Shown here one piece after another: positions 33,350 through 43,037 of a stretch of DNA of 64,000 nt. The translations under genes and the position numbers were made by a program. Source of the DNA: Chitinophaga alhagiae (GTDB lineage Bacteria > Bacteroidota > Bacteroidia > Chitinophagales > Chitinophagaceae). Numbering within the stretch: position 1 is the stretch's first letter; each line of letters opens with the position of its first letter. The notes below the pieces were generated by a model. That model was given only the letters and a program-made list of their open reading frames with translations. It ran no database searches and was not told the origin of the DNA. The stretch lies in assembly GCF_003568665.1 (NCBI RefSeq), contig NZ_QXMH01000007.1, positions 1 to 64,000 of the forward strand. The letters run 5' to 3'.

Positions 33350-34528
33350 ATGCTGAAACATCTCTTTAAACTGATATGGAACAAAAAGAAACAGCATTTC
33401 CTGCTGATGGTGGAGATCCTTTTTTCGTTCCTCATTATGTTCGCTGTATTTACCCTCGCCGTGTATAATTACAAAAACTATCAGCGCCCCATGGGTTTTG
33501 ACCACGAAAATGTATGGGCGCTCAGTTATTACGATAAAGACCGCAGCGGTGCGGACAAAGACTCCCTGGCGCTCTTTTATGAAATGGTAAAACGTACCAT
33601 CAGCCATGCGCCCGAGGTAGCGGCCGTTTCTTTTGTGAGCAACAACAGCCCGTTCACCATGTCCATGAACAATTCCGTTATCACCCGCAATAACAAGACC
33701 GCCCAGGTAGACCATTTTTCCGCCGATGACGATTACGTTGGCGTGCTGAAGCCGGTATTGTTAAAAGGCCGGTGGTACGGCCGGGCAGACGATGGCGCCG
33801 CGCTGGAACCCATTGTGGTGAACCGGAGCTTTGAAACAATGTTTTTCCCCGGTGAAGACCCGGTTGGCAAAACCATCAAGGTGGGAGATCATGACGCGCG
33901 CATAGTTGGCGTAGTGCAGGACATGAAAGACAAAGGCGATTACAAGCCGCTGGGCCCCGGCCTTTACCAGCGCACCACCCGTAGTTCCTACTCCTGGCTG
34001 AGCCGCATGCTCATCAGGATCAAACCCGGCGCCGGCGCCAACTTTGAAGGCCGCCTCTACAAGCAGGTAGCCGGTATTTTGCAAGACGCCACCGTAGAAA
34101 TTGAGCACCTGGATGAAAAGCGGGTGGTGAAGAATAACATCACCCTTATTCCGCTGATCGTTTTCGGGGTGATTGCCGGCTTCCTCATCCTCAACGTATC
34201 TCTTGGGCTGTTTGGCGTGCTCTGGTACACCATCAGCAAACGCAAGGCGGAAATAGGGCTGCGGCGCGCCGTTGGCGCCACAGGGGCGGGCATCAGCCGG
34301 CAGGTGGTCAGTGAAACGCTGGTGCTGGCTACCATTTCGCTGGTGGTGGGCCTGTTCTTTGCCGTACAGTTCCCGCTGCTGAACGTATTTTTCATGGAAG
34401 AAAGCGTGTACTACACGGCCATCCTGCTGGCGCTGCTGTTCATTTACGCGCTGGTGGTGGTGTGCGCCTTTTACCCCGGCAGGCAGGCGGCCGGCATTTA
34501 CCCGGCGGTGGCGCTGCATGAAGATTAA
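33350..34528 (+). CDS. FtsX/MacB-like ABC permease 2
   Basis: A 392-aa permease with the same layout as its neighbour: TM1 (about 17-38), a MacB_PCD periplasmic domain with 'MFFPGEDPVGKTIKVGDHDARIVGVVQDM' split over residues 164-195, and three helices at the C-terminus. The FtsX motif is 'TISKRKAEIGLRRAVGATGAGISRQVVSETL' near 295-325. Sequence identity with permease 1 is low, so it is not a recent duplicate. It lies 12 bp after permease 1 and 22 bp before the regulator gene. Confidence 0.9.
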   Translation: MLKHLFKLIWNKKKQHFLLMVEILFSFLIMFAVFTLAVYNYKNYQRPMGFDHENVWALSYYDKDRSGADKDSLALFYEMVKRTISHAPEVAAVSFVSNNSPFTMSMNNSVITRNNKTAQVDHFSADDDYVGVLKPVLLKGRWYGRADDGAALEPIVVNRSFETMFFPGEDPVGKTIKVGDHDARIVGVVQDMKDKGDYKPLGPGLYQRTTRSSYSWLSRMLIRIKPGAGANFEGRLYKQVAGILQDATVEIEHLDEKRVVKNNITLIPLIVFGVIAGFLILNVSLGLFGVLWYTISKRKAEIGLRRAVGATGAGISRQVVSETLVLATISLVVGLFFAVQFPLLNVFFMEESVYYTAILLALLFIYALVVVCAFYPGRQAAGIYPAVALHED

Positions 34529-34550
34529 TTAATGCTATTTTTACTGCACT

Positions 34551-35924
34551 ATGATATTGATCATTGACGATGACGTGGCCGTGAGGACCTCCCTGCTGCT
34601 GCTGTTGCGGCAGGAAGGGTACGAAGCGGCCGGCGTGCGGCTGCCGGAAGAGGCCATGGCCTTTCTCCAAAAAACAAGGCCCTCCCTCATCCTGCTAGAC
34701 CTCAATTTTTCCCTGGGCACCACCGGGCAGGAAGGCATGGCCCTGCTGGAACAGATCAGGCGGCACGATGCTTCCCTCCCCGTGATACTCATTACCGGCT
34801 GGGGCAGCATTGCGCTGGCCGTGCAGGGCATGAAGCTGGGCGCCGGTGATTTTATCACCAAACCCTGGAGCAACGACAACATGCTCCAGTCTATCAGAAC
34901 ATTGCTGGAACTGCGTGACAGGAAAGCAAAGCCCCTCTCCCGCCGCCAACTGGACGAACAATACCATTTTTCCCACATCATAGGAGAAGACCCCGCCGTG
35001 CTCAACATCCTGGAAACCATTGGCCGCGTGGCGGGAACGGACGCCTCCGTGCTCATTACCGGAGAAAGCGGTACGGGCAAGGAGCTGGTGGCGGAAGCCA
35101 TTCACCAGAACAGCTTGCGCCGCAACAAACCTTTTATTAAAGTGAACCTGGGCGGTATTTCCACCACCCTGTTCGAAAGCGAGATGTTCGGCCACCTGCG
35201 CGGCGCCTTTACAGATGCCCGCTTTGACCGGGTGGGGCGCTTTGAGCTGGCCAACAAGGGCACCATTTTCCTGGACGAGATCGGGGACCTGGACGCCGGC
35301 AGCCAGGTAAAGCTGCTGCGCGTACTGCAAGACCGGACGTACGAGGTACTGGGCAGCAGCCGTACTAAAACCACAGACGTACGGGTGATCTGCGCCACCA
35401 ACAAACCGCTGGGAGACATGGTGGCGCAAGGCAGCTTCCGGGAAGACCTGCTGTACCGCATCAACCTCATCACCATTCACCTGCCCGCCCTGCGGGAAAG
35501 GCCCAAAGACATTCCCCTGCTGGTGAACAGCTTCATCCGCAACCTGCGGGAGATCTACGGCAGGCCCGGCCTCTCCGTGACCAGGGCCGCCATGAAATGG
35601 CTGCAGCAGTTGCCGTTGCCCGGTAACATCCGCCAGTTGAAGAACCTGGTGGAAAGGACCATCCTGGTCAGCAAAACTGACCTGCTGGACGTGGAAGATC
35701 TCAGCCGGCAGCTGGAGCTGTCTCCCGTCAAAAAGGGCCATCTGCAATTGCCGGGCGTAGGCATGGTAACGCTGGAAGAGCTGGAAGTGGAAATGATCCG
35801 GAAAGCCATGCAGTTCCACCACCACAAGATAGCCAAAGCCGCTGTTTCGCTGGGGCTTACCCGCAGCGCCTTGTACCGGCGGCTTGAAAAATACAACATT
35901 CCCTACGATGAAACTGCGGACTAA
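34551..35924 (+). CDS. NtrC-type sigma-54-dependent response regulator
   Basis: A 457-aa regulator. The receiver domain (1-120) has Asp-7/Asp-8 and the phospho-acceptor Asp-50 (LILLDLNF), with Lys-104 in FITKP. The AAA+ domain has Walker A GESGTGKE at 171-178 and Walker B TIFLDE at 238-243; the sigma-54 contact loop reads GAFTDA (218-223) instead of the usual GAFTGA. The C-terminal Fis-type HTH is 'HHKIAKAAVSLGLTRSALYRRL'. It activates sigma-54 promoters from an upstream enhancer, and a candidate promoter and enhancer lie in front of this same operon. Its cognate kinase is the next gene, overlapping by 17 bp. Confidence 0.93.
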   Translation: MILIIDDDVAVRTSLLLLLRQEGYEAAGVRLPEEAMAFLQKTRPSLILLDLNFSLGTTGQEGMALLEQIRRHDASLPVILITGWGSIALAVQGMKLGAGDFITKPWSNDNMLQSIRTLLELRDRKAKPLSRRQLDEQYHFSHIIGEDPAVLNILETIGRVAGTDASVLITGESGTGKELVAEAIHQNSLRRNKPFIKVNLGGISTTLFESEMFGHLRGAFTDARFDRVGRFELANKGTIFLDEIGDLDAGSQVKLLRVLQDRTYEVLGSSRTKTTDVRVICATNKPLGDMVAQGSFREDLLYRINLITIHLPALRERPKDIPLLVNSFIRNLREIYGRPGLSVTRAAMKWLQQLPLPGNIRQLKNLVERTILVSKTDLLDVEDLSRQLELSPVKKGHLQLPGVGMVTLEELEVEMIRKAMQFHHHKIAKAAVSLGLTRSALYRRLEKYNIPYDETAD

Positions 35925-37152
35925 ATACATCCTGTTTGTGAGCATCCTGCACATACTGGCGCTGGTGCTCTCCTATTTCATTTTCAGGGAAAACAAGCTG
36001 CTGTTCATTATTTCCGAAGCGGTGATACTCGTTTCCCTGGTCATTGCCTGGCGCCTCTACCACCAGTTGCTGCAGCCGCTGAAAACACTGATGCAGGGCA
36101 TAGAGGCCATGCAGGACAAAGATTTTTCCGTCAGGTTCCGCCTCACCGGCCAGTATGAAATGGACCAGCTGATACAGGTATATAACCAGATGATGGACGA
36201 GCTGCGCAAGGAAAGGACCCTGCAGGAACAGCAGCATTTTTTCCTGGAGAAACTGATACAGACCTCTCCCACCGGCATCATCATCATGGACTATGACAAC
36301 AACGTGCTGCAGATGAACCCGCGCGCCGCGCAGCTGATGGAGCGGCATCCTTTTATGCCCGCGGTGCATGCCCTGCGCTCCGGGGAATCAGACATCATTT
36401 CCTTTTCCGGCGTGAACGCGTACAAGCTGCAGAAGTCTCATTTCATAGACCGGGGTTTTCCCCGGCATTTTGTGATGATAGAGGAACTGACGGAAGAAAT
36501 ACTGCGCGCTGAAAAGAAAGTATATGAAAAGGTGATCAGGATGATGGCGCACGAGGTGAACAATACCATAGGCCCGGTGAACTCCATTATGGCCTCAACC
36601 CTTAAAGCCGCGGCCCCGCTTGGCCCGCAGCATGCTTCCGCGCTGGAAGTGGCCATCAACCGCAACCATCACCTCAACGCTTTCATGCGTAATTTTGCGG
36701 ACCTGGTGAAACTGCCGCCACCCGCCAAAAAACGAACAGACCTGTATGCCCTGCTCCGTTCCGTATCTACCCTGATGGAAGCCCGCGCGGCGGAACGGTC
36801 TGTGGCGTTTACGCTGGCACTGGCCCCTGGCCCGGCCCCGCTGATCATGGCAGACGCCCTGCAGCTGGAACAGGCATTGATCAACATCATCAAAAACAGC
36901 CTGGAAGCGATTACCGGCAAAGGAGCCATTTGCCTGAGCGCCCATGAGCACGGGCTGGTGGTATCAGATACCGGCGCGGGCATTGCGCCCGAAGCCGCGG
37001 AAAACATTTTCTCTCCTTTTTACAGCACCAAACCCAACGGCCAGGGCATTGGCCTTACCCTGGTGCGTGAAATACTGCTGAACCACGGCTGGGCCTTTTC
37101 ACTGGAAACGGTGGCGCCCGGCGATACCCGTTTTACCATCACCTTCCGTTAA
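35908..37152 (+). CDS. Sensor histidine kinase
   Basis: A 414-aa membrane kinase starting at ATG 35908 (MKLRTKYIL). Two helices (about 5-25 and 30-50) enclose a very short loop, so there is almost no periplasmic sensor. HAMP-like (51-105) and PAS-like (118-145) regions follow; the phospho-accepting His-215 is in 'MMAHEVNNTIGPV'. The ATPase domain has N box 'LINIIKNSLEAI', G1 'VSDTGAGI' and G2 'GQGIGLTLV'. With the preceding NtrC-type regulator it forms a two-component pair. A start eight codons earlier is possible. The gene ends the export operon at a terminator. Confidence 0.92.
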   Translation: MKLRTKYILFVSILHILALVLSYFIFRENKLLFIISEAVILVSLVIAWRLYHQLLQPLKTLMQGIEAMQDKDFSVRFRLTGQYEMDQLIQVYNQMMDELRKERTLQEQQHFFLEKLIQTSPTGIIIMDYDNNVLQMNPRAAQLMERHPFMPAVHALRSGESDIISFSGVNAYKLQKSHFIDRGFPRHFVMIEELTEEILRAEKKVYEKVIRMMAHEVNNTIGPVNSIMASTLKAAAPLGPQHASALEVAINRNHHLNAFMRNFADLVKLPPPAKKRTDLYALLRSVSTLMEARAAERSVAFTLALAPGPAPLIMADALQLEQALINIIKNSLEAITGKGAICLSAHEHGLVVSDTGAGIAPEAAENIFSPFYSTKPNGQGIGLTLVREILLNHGWAFSLETVAPGDTRFTITFR

Positions 37153-37165
37153 CGGCATAAAAAAG

Positions 37166-37194
37166 AAAGGCCGGCCATCATCTGCCGGCCTTTT
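37166..37194. terminator. Bidirectional terminator between convergent operons
   Basis: AAAGGCCGGC and GCCGGCCTTT form a strong stem over an 8-9 nt loop with T4 on the plus side and an A-rich run on the other. It separates the kinase gene from the fused RND gene. Confidence 0.85.
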
Positions 37195-37198
37195 CTCC

Positions 37199-40100
37199 CT
37201 ATTCCGTACCACCGCCCAGGGCGCGGTAAAGCTCAATAGTACCGAGGAAAACTTCCCTGCGGTACTGGGTGAGCGCCAGTTCTGCCTCCAGTACACTTTT
37301 CTGGGTATTGATCACTTCCAGGTAATTCGCATAGCCTGTGGCAAACAGGTCCCCAACGGTAGATACGGCCTCCTTCAACACAAGCACTTCTTTTTCTTTC
37401 AGCGCAAACGCTTCCTGCGCGTTGGATACACGGTTCAACGAGGTCATCACCTCCTGGTAGCCGTTGATGATGGCCTGGCGGTAGTCATAAAACGCCGATA
37501 CCCCTTCTGCGGTAGCAATGCCGTATTGCGCTTTTAATTGTTTTTTATTGAACACCGGCGCGGTGATGCCGCCCAGTATGCCGTATGCAATAGATGCGGG
37601 GCTCTGGAACAGGAGGCCCGCCTTGAAAGCATTGTAGCCCAGGGAGGCCGTAATGTTCAGGGAAGGCAAAAAGTCCGCTTTGGCCGCGTTCACATTTGCT
37701 TTGGCGGCCCGCAACCCCAACATGGCCTGCTGTACATCAGGCCGGCGCTGCAGCATTTGCGCGGGTACGCCCGTTCTCAGCGCGGGCGGCAGCGGCGCTT
37801 CCAGCAGAGAGCTGCTGCGGGCAATAGGTTGCGGCAGCCGGCCCAGCAAGGTGTTAAGCTGGTTTTCCAGCTGCAGGCGGTGCTGCTGTACGCCATACGC
37901 CAGCGCTTTGGTATTGAGCAGCTGCGCCGTAAACTGCTGTACGGCCAATGCGGTGGCGCGGCCGGCCTCCTGCTGTACTTTTATTGTACCAATGGCGGCC
38001 TCCTGCAGCACGATGTTTTTCTGTATCACGTTCCATTCATAATCCAGCGCCATAAGCTGGTAATACATGCCGGCCACCTGCGCGGCCAGCTGGGTGTGTA
38101 CCAGCCGCAGCCCCTCACGGCTGGCCAGGAAGCGGGCATAGGCCGCCTTTTTCCTGCTCTTCAGCTTGCCCCAGAGGTCTATTTCCCAGGAACTTTGCAA
38201 CCCGGCAAAATAATCCGGCACGGCCGGAGACGGGATGCGCTGGTCTTTGTCAATATTCGGAGACAGGTTGGTATCGTAGTTGCCCACCCCGTCCATCGTA
38301 TAATCCCCATACTTGTTCACGCCGCCGCTGATGGAAGCGTTCAATGACGGCAGCCATGCTTTGGCCGCCATCATGAGCTGTGCTTCCGATACCCGCATGC
38401 GCTGTATGGCCACAAGGGCATCCCGGTTGTTGCGCGCGGCCGTATCCAGCAGGTTTTGCAGGTAAGGGTCCGCAAAAAAGGCTTTGCGGTCCATGCTGCC
38501 AATGCCCGTACTGTCTGCCTGCCGCCCTTCAAATGTGGCGGGCAGGGCGGTCTGTTCCGGCAGCTGCAGGTCCTGCGGCATACGGCAGCCCGCTACGGCC
38601 AGCACCAGCAACAGTATCACGGCGGGTACGGGTTTTATCTTCATCTTTTTCTTCTTCCTGTTTTTCATCACGGCAAACAATACGTACAAGCCCGGTATCA
38701 CCACTACCCCGAACAGGGTGCCTATCAACATGCCCCCTGCGGCGGCCGTACCAATGGAGCGGTTGCCCATGGCCCCTGCCCCGCTGGCAATTACCAGCGG
38801 CACCAGGCCCGCAATAAAGGCAAAAGAGGTCATGAGGATGGGGCGCAAACGGCTCACGCCGCCTTCTATGGCCGCCTTCAGCACGGTCAATCCCTGCTTC
38901 TGGCGCTGAATGGCAAACTCCACAATAAGAATGGCGTTCTTGCCCAGCAGGCCTATCAGCATGACCAGCGCTACCTGCGCATAGATGTTGTTTTCCAGCC
39001 CGGCCACCTTCAGGGAAAGGAAAGCGCCGAATATGCCGGCGGGTAAAGACAAGAGCACAGGCAGCGGCAGCAGGAAGCTCTCGTACTGCGCGGCCAGCAG
39101 CAGGTATACGAACAGGAGGCAGATGCCGAAAATATAAATGGCCTGATTGCCAGACAGTACCTGTTCACGCGTCATGCCGCTCCATTCAAAACTGAAGCCG
39201 CGCGGCAATACCGTGGCGGCGGTCTCTTCAATGGCCTTGATGGCCTCGCCGCTGCTGTAGCCGGGCGCGGCGTCTCCATTGATCATGGCGGAGGTGTACA
39301 TGTTGTAGCGCGTGAGCTGTTCTGGGCCGTACACCCTTTCCAGCTTCACAAAGTTGGAGTACTGCACCATTTCCCCTTTATCGTTCTTCACATACAGGTT
39401 CAGCACATCTTCCGGCTTGGTGCGGAAGTTGGGCGAGGCCTGCACCATCACCTTGTACATCTGCCCGAAGCGGATAAAGTTAGACGCGTAGAAGCTGCCC
39501 AGCAGGGTTTGCAGGGTGCTCATGGCGTTCTCCACGCTCACGCCCTTTTTGGCCGCCATGGCCTGGTCTACATGTATCATGTACTGCGGGAACTCAGGGT
39601 CGAAGCTGGTAAAGGCGCTGCCTATTTCCGGGCGTTTTTTTAACGCGTCAATAAATTTGTTGGTCACGTCTGCCGTCTGCTGCAGATCATCTGCGCCGGT
39701 GCGGTCCAGTACTCTCAGCTCAAAACCGCTGGCATTACCAAAGCCGGGCACCGTGGGCGGCGGAAAGTATTCTATGGTGGCGTCCTTGATATGTTTCGTT
39801 TTTTCCTGCAAGGCTGCTATCAGGTCGTCTACCGACTGCGAGCGCTCGTTCCAGGGTTTGAGATTGATCATGCCCATCCCGTAGGAGGCGCCAGCCACAT
39901 CGTTCACCAGGCTGAAGCCCGCCAGCGTAGACACAGACTCCACGGCATCTATACCGTCTGCCGTTCTCTGCACCTCGTCCAGCACGGCAGACGTTCTTTC
40001 TACCGTGGCGCCATTGGGCGTGGTTACGTTCACGTAGATCATGCCCTGGTCTTCCATGGGAATGAAACCGCCCGGCAAAATGGCGGAAGCGCCCCAGGTG

Positions 40101-41761
40101 AGCACAAAGAACCCAACCAGCAATACCAGCGTGAGCATGCGGCGGCCGGCCATACGGCCGATCAGGCGTTTATAGCCGCGCTCTGTGGCGTTGTAGCCGC
40201 GGTTGAAGCCGTTGAAGAAACGCTGGAGCGGGTTCTGCTTCAAGGCCGCGCCGGGGTTGTGCCGGAGCATGAGCGCGCACAACGCGGGCGTAAGCGTAAG
40301 GGCGTTGATGCCGGATATGATGATGGCAAAAGCCAGCGTAAGCGAGAACTGCCGGTAAAACACGCCCACCGGCCCGGAAAGGAACGCCACCGGCACAAAC
40401 ACGGCAGACATGACCAGCGTAATGGCCACCACCGCCCCGCTGATCTCCTTCATGGAAGCCAGCGTAGCCTGCAGGGCGGGGAGGTGCGTTTCCATCATCT
40501 TGGCGTGTACGGCCTCCACCACCACAATGGCATTGTCTACCACAATACCAATGGATAGCACCAGGGCAAACAACGTGAGCAGGTTGATGGAAAAGCCCAT
40601 GAGCTGCATAAACGCAAAGGTGCCTATGAGCGCCACCGGAATGGCCAATGTGGGAATGAGCGTGGAGCGGAAGTCCTGCAAAAAGAGGAACACCACAATA
40701 AACACCAGTATGAAGGCTTCAAAAAGGGTGCGCACCACCTCATGGATAGAGGCATCCAGGAAGCGGGACACGTCATAGTTGAAATTATAGGTCATGCCGG
40801 GCGGGAAGGAGGCCTTTTTCAGCTCTTCCATACGCAGCTTCACGTTCTCGATCACCTCCTGCGCATTGGAACCGGGGCGCTGTTTGAGCATGATAGAAGC
40901 GGAAGGTTTGCCGTCCGTTTTGGATACCATGCTGTAGGTGAGCGCGCCGAACTCTACATCCGCCACGTCTTTGAGGCGCAGTACAGAACCGCTTTCATCC
41001 GCGCGGATAATAATGTCCGCATATTCTTCCGGCTTGAAGAACTTGCCGGTATAGCGCAGTACATATTGCAGCATTTGCGGGGCCTTGTCTGAGCTTTCAC
41101 CCGTTTTACCCGGCGCGGCCTCAATGTTCTGGCGGCGGATAGCGTCTATCACTTCCTGGGCGGACACGTTGTAGGCCAGCATCCGGTCAGGCTGCAGCCA
41201 TACGCGCATGGCGTATTCCTTGGCGCCCATGATCTCGCAGAAGCCTACGCCGTCTATCCTTTTCAGCTCCTTGAGCACGTTGATGTCTGCAAAGTTGTAG
41301 ATGAAGTTCTCGTCCAGCGCGGGGTCTTCACTCATGATGTTGAGGTACAGCAGCATGCTGTTCACCTCTTTTTCCGTGGTAACGCCCGCCTTGATCACTT
41401 CCTCCGGCAGCTCGTCAATGATGGTAGACACGCGGTTCTGCACGTTCACCGCCGCCAGGTCAGGGTCTGTGCCTACGTTGAAAAATATGGTAATGAGCGT
41501 AATGCCGTTATTGCTGGATACGGAGGTCATGTACGTCATGCCCGGTACGCCGTTGATGGCGCGCTCCAGCGGAATGGCCACGGCATTGGCGCACACTTCA
41601 GCGTTGGCGCCGGTGTACTTGGCCGTTACCGTTACAGACGGCGGCACAATATCCGGGAACTGGGTGACCGGCAGCCCGAAGAGCGCCAGCAGCCCCAGCA
41701 AAATTATAAACAAAGAAATCACCAGCGACAATACAGGCCGCCTGATAAAAGTATCGAACAT
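37199..41761 (-). CDS. RND efflux pump fused in frame to an outer-membrane channel (1520 aa)
   Basis: Residues 1-1039 are a full HAE1-type RND pump (FDTFIRRPVLSLVISLFI start; TM4 'VLSIGIVVDNAIVVVEAV' with Asp-Asn; TM10 'LIGLLGKNAILIVEFA' with the Lys). Residues 1040-1520 are a full-length NodT/CusC-type channel lipoprotein with its own signal and lipobox (MKIKPVPAVILLLVLAVAGC) and two OEP repeats. No stop codon lies between them. The junction is a Lys-rich 'KNRKKKKMKIK' run encoded by AAG/AAA codons. Separate translation of the channel from ATG 38644, preceded by an AGGAAG sequence, is possible. One base fewer in the A5 run would restore a TGA overlapping that ATG, so an indel or sequencing error is a real alternative. 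Confidence 0.85.
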   Translation of the reverse strand: MFDTFIRRPVLSLVISLFIILLGLLALFGLPVTQFPDIVPPSVTVTAKYTGANAEVCANAVAIPLERAINGVPGMTYMTSVSSNNGITLITIFFNVGTDPDLAAVNVQNRVSTIIDELPEEVIKAGVTTEKEVNSMLLYLNIMSEDPALDENFIYNFADINVLKELKRIDGVGFCEIMGAKEYAMRVWLQPDRMLAYNVSAQEVIDAIRRQNIEAAPGKTGESSDKAPQMLQYVLRYTGKFFKPEEYADIIIRADESGSVLRLKDVADVEFGALTYSMVSKTDGKPSASIMLKQRPGSNAQEVIENVKLRMEELKKASFPPGMTYNFNYDVSRFLDASIHEVVRTLFEAFILVFIVVFLFLQDFRSTLIPTLAIPVALIGTFAFMQLMGFSINLLTLFALVLSIGIVVDNAIVVVEAVHAKMMETHLPALQATLASMKEISGAVVAITLVMSAVFVPVAFLSGPVGVFYRQFSLTLAFAIIISGINALTLTPALCALMLRHNPGAALKQNPLQRFFNGFNRGYNATERGYKRLIGRMAGRRMLTLVLLVGFFVLTWGASAILPGGFIPMEDQGMIYVNVTTPNGATVERTSAVLDEVQRTADGIDAVESVSTLAGFSLVNDVAGASYGMGMINLKPWNERSQSVDDLIAALQEKTKHIKDATIEYFPPPTVPGFGNASGFELRVLDRTGADDLQQTADVTNKFIDALKKRPEIGSAFTSFDPEFPQYMIHVDQAMAAKKGVSVENAMSTLQTLLGSFYASNFIRFGQMYKVMVQASPNFRTKPEDVLNLYVKNDKGEMVQYSNFVKLERVYGPEQLTRYNMYTSAMINGDAAPGYSSGEAIKAIEETAATVLPRGFSFEWSGMTREQVLSGNQAIYIFGICLLFVYLLLAAQYESFLLPLPVLLSLPAGIFGAFLSLKVAGLENNIYAQVALVMLIGLLGKNAILIVEFAIQRQKQGLTVLKAAIEGGVSRLRPILMTSFAFIAGLVPLVIASGAGAMGNRSIGTAAAGGMLIGTLFGVVVIPGLYVLFAVMKNRKKKKMKIKPVPAVILLLVLAVAGCRMPQDLQLPEQTALPATFEGRQADSTGIGSMDRKAFFADPYLQNLLDTAARNNRDALVAIQRMRVSEAQLMMAAKAWLPSLNASISGGVNKYGDYTMDGVGNYDTNLSPNIDKDQRIPSPAVPDYFAGLQSSWEIDLWGKLKSRKKAAYARFLASREGLRLVHTQLAAQVAGMYYQLMALDYEWNVIQKNIVLQEAAIGTIKVQQEAGRATALAVQQFTAQLLNTKALAYGVQQHRLQLENQLNTLLGRLPQPIARSSSLLEAPLPPALRTGVPAQMLQRRPDVQQAMLGLRAAKANVNAAKADFLPSLNITASLGYNAFKAGLLFQSPASIAYGILGGITAPVFNKKQLKAQYGIATAEGVSAFYDYRQAIINGYQEVMTSLNRVSNAQEAFALKEKEVLVLKEAVSTVGDLFATGYANYLEVINTQKSVLEAELALTQYRREVFLGTIELYRALGGGTE

Positions 41762-41802
41762 ACCGTTTCAGATTCGTTTAAAATGAAAAAAATAGCAGGC
41801 GC

Positions 41803-42918
41803 TTACAGCGACCGCAATGAGTCCAGCTTCACCAGTTCCGGCTTGATGGTCATGCCTTCGCGGAGGTTGCGCACGCCTTCGTACACCACCTTTTCGCCCG
41901 GCTTCAGCCCGGCATGCACAATGTATGAATGGTGAATGCGGGCTTGCGGCTCAAAACTTTTCATTTTAACCTGGTTGGCCGAGTCCAGTATGTATACATA
42001 GTTTTTGTCCTGCATTTCAAACACCGCCTTCTGCGGCAACAGCAGCGCGTTCTCCAGTTTGTTGGTGAGCACTATCTTGCCGCTGGCGCCGTGTTTCAAC
42101 AGCTGCTTCGGGTTAGGGAAGCGTGCCCTGAAAGCAATGGAGCCGGTGTTTTCTTCAAACTCGCTTTCCACCGTTTCAATTTTCCCCATATAAGGGTACG
42201 GGCTGCCGTCTGCCAGCGTGAGCTTCACTTCACGGTCGTTTTTGGATTCCTTGCTGCGGGAATACTCCAGGTATTCCGTTTCGGACACGTTGAAGTAGGC
42301 GTACATTTCGCCGATGTCAGACACGGTAGTGAGCAGGTTGCCTTCCGTAACGTAGCTGCCGGTTTTGAGGGGAATGCGGTCTATGAACCCGTCAAACGGC
42401 GCGCGGATGCTGGTGTAAGACAGATGGGTGGCTGCGTTGGCCTCTGCGGAGCGGGCCTCTTCTATTTTGGCGTTAAAGGCAGCCAGACGGGCCTGTGCTA
42501 CTTCCAGCTCCGTTTTGGCCAGTACTTTCTTGTCTGTCAGCAGCTTTACCCGGTCTACCTCCAGTTGTGCCGCCTTGGCTTCCGCAATAGCGCTGCTAAG
42601 GGCGGCTTTGGCGCGGGCCAGGTTGGCCTGGTACTCCTCATCGTTGAGGCTGAACAGCAACTGCCCCTTGTTCACGTGCTGCCCTTCATCTACATATATC
42701 TTGTTCAGGAAACCGTTGATACGGGCGCGTACGTCTACATTGCGGACGGCTTGTATGTCTGCCACGTAGAGGTGATGCAGTACGGTGTCTGTAACCGCCA
42801 GTTGCACCACCGGGAACGATTGCACATCGTTTTCATTGTTCACTGATCCTCCTTTGGTAATACAGCCGCCGAGGGTTGCGGTCATAGCAATAATGGTGAG
42901 TCCTGTTAAGTGACGCAT
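41803..42918 (-). CDS. Efflux RND periplasmic adaptor lipoprotein
   Basis: A 371-aa membrane-fusion protein with lipobox LGGC (Cys-19). 'VRARINGFLNKIYVDEGQHVNKGQLLF', split over residues 63-90, is the first lipoyl half; a long helical hairpin (about 95-165) and the second half 'YTSIRAPFDGFIDRIPLKTGSYVTEG' follow, then barrel and membrane-proximal domains. It belongs with the fused RND/channel gene 41 bp downstream, giving an AcrAB-TolC-type system in two genes. No regulator is adjacent. Confidence 0.9.
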   Translation of the reverse strand: MRHLTGLTIIAMTATLGGCITKGGSVNNENDVQSFPVVQLAVTDTVLHHLYVADIQAVRNVDVRARINGFLNKIYVDEGQHVNKGQLLFSLNDEEYQANLARAKAALSSAIAEAKAAQLEVDRVKLLTDKKVLAKTELEVAQARLAAFNAKIEEARSAEANAATHLSYTSIRAPFDGFIDRIPLKTGSYVTEGNLLTTVSDIGEMYAYFNVSETEYLEYSRSKESKNDREVKLTLADGSPYPYMGKIETVESEFEENTGSIAFRARFPNPKQLLKHGASGKIVLTNKLENALLLPQKAVFEMQDKNYVYILDSANQVKMKSFEPQARIHHSYIVHAGLKPGEKVVYEGVRNLREGMTIKPELVKLDSLRSL

Positions 42919-43037
42919 GAGTACATAAGTATTTGGAGCAGCCGGGTGGCCGCAACAGTCAAAAAATCTTCATTACCGGTAAATGCCCGGTGTATCGGTC
43001 TGGTGAGAAAGGAAAAAAGGATGGAACGGATGGGGGA

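Noticed and set aside
38640..38665. Programmed ribosomal frameshift at the RND/channel junction
   Set aside because: The A-run is five A followed by G, not the A6G heptamer, and the zero frame already continues through both proteins; a shift is not needed.
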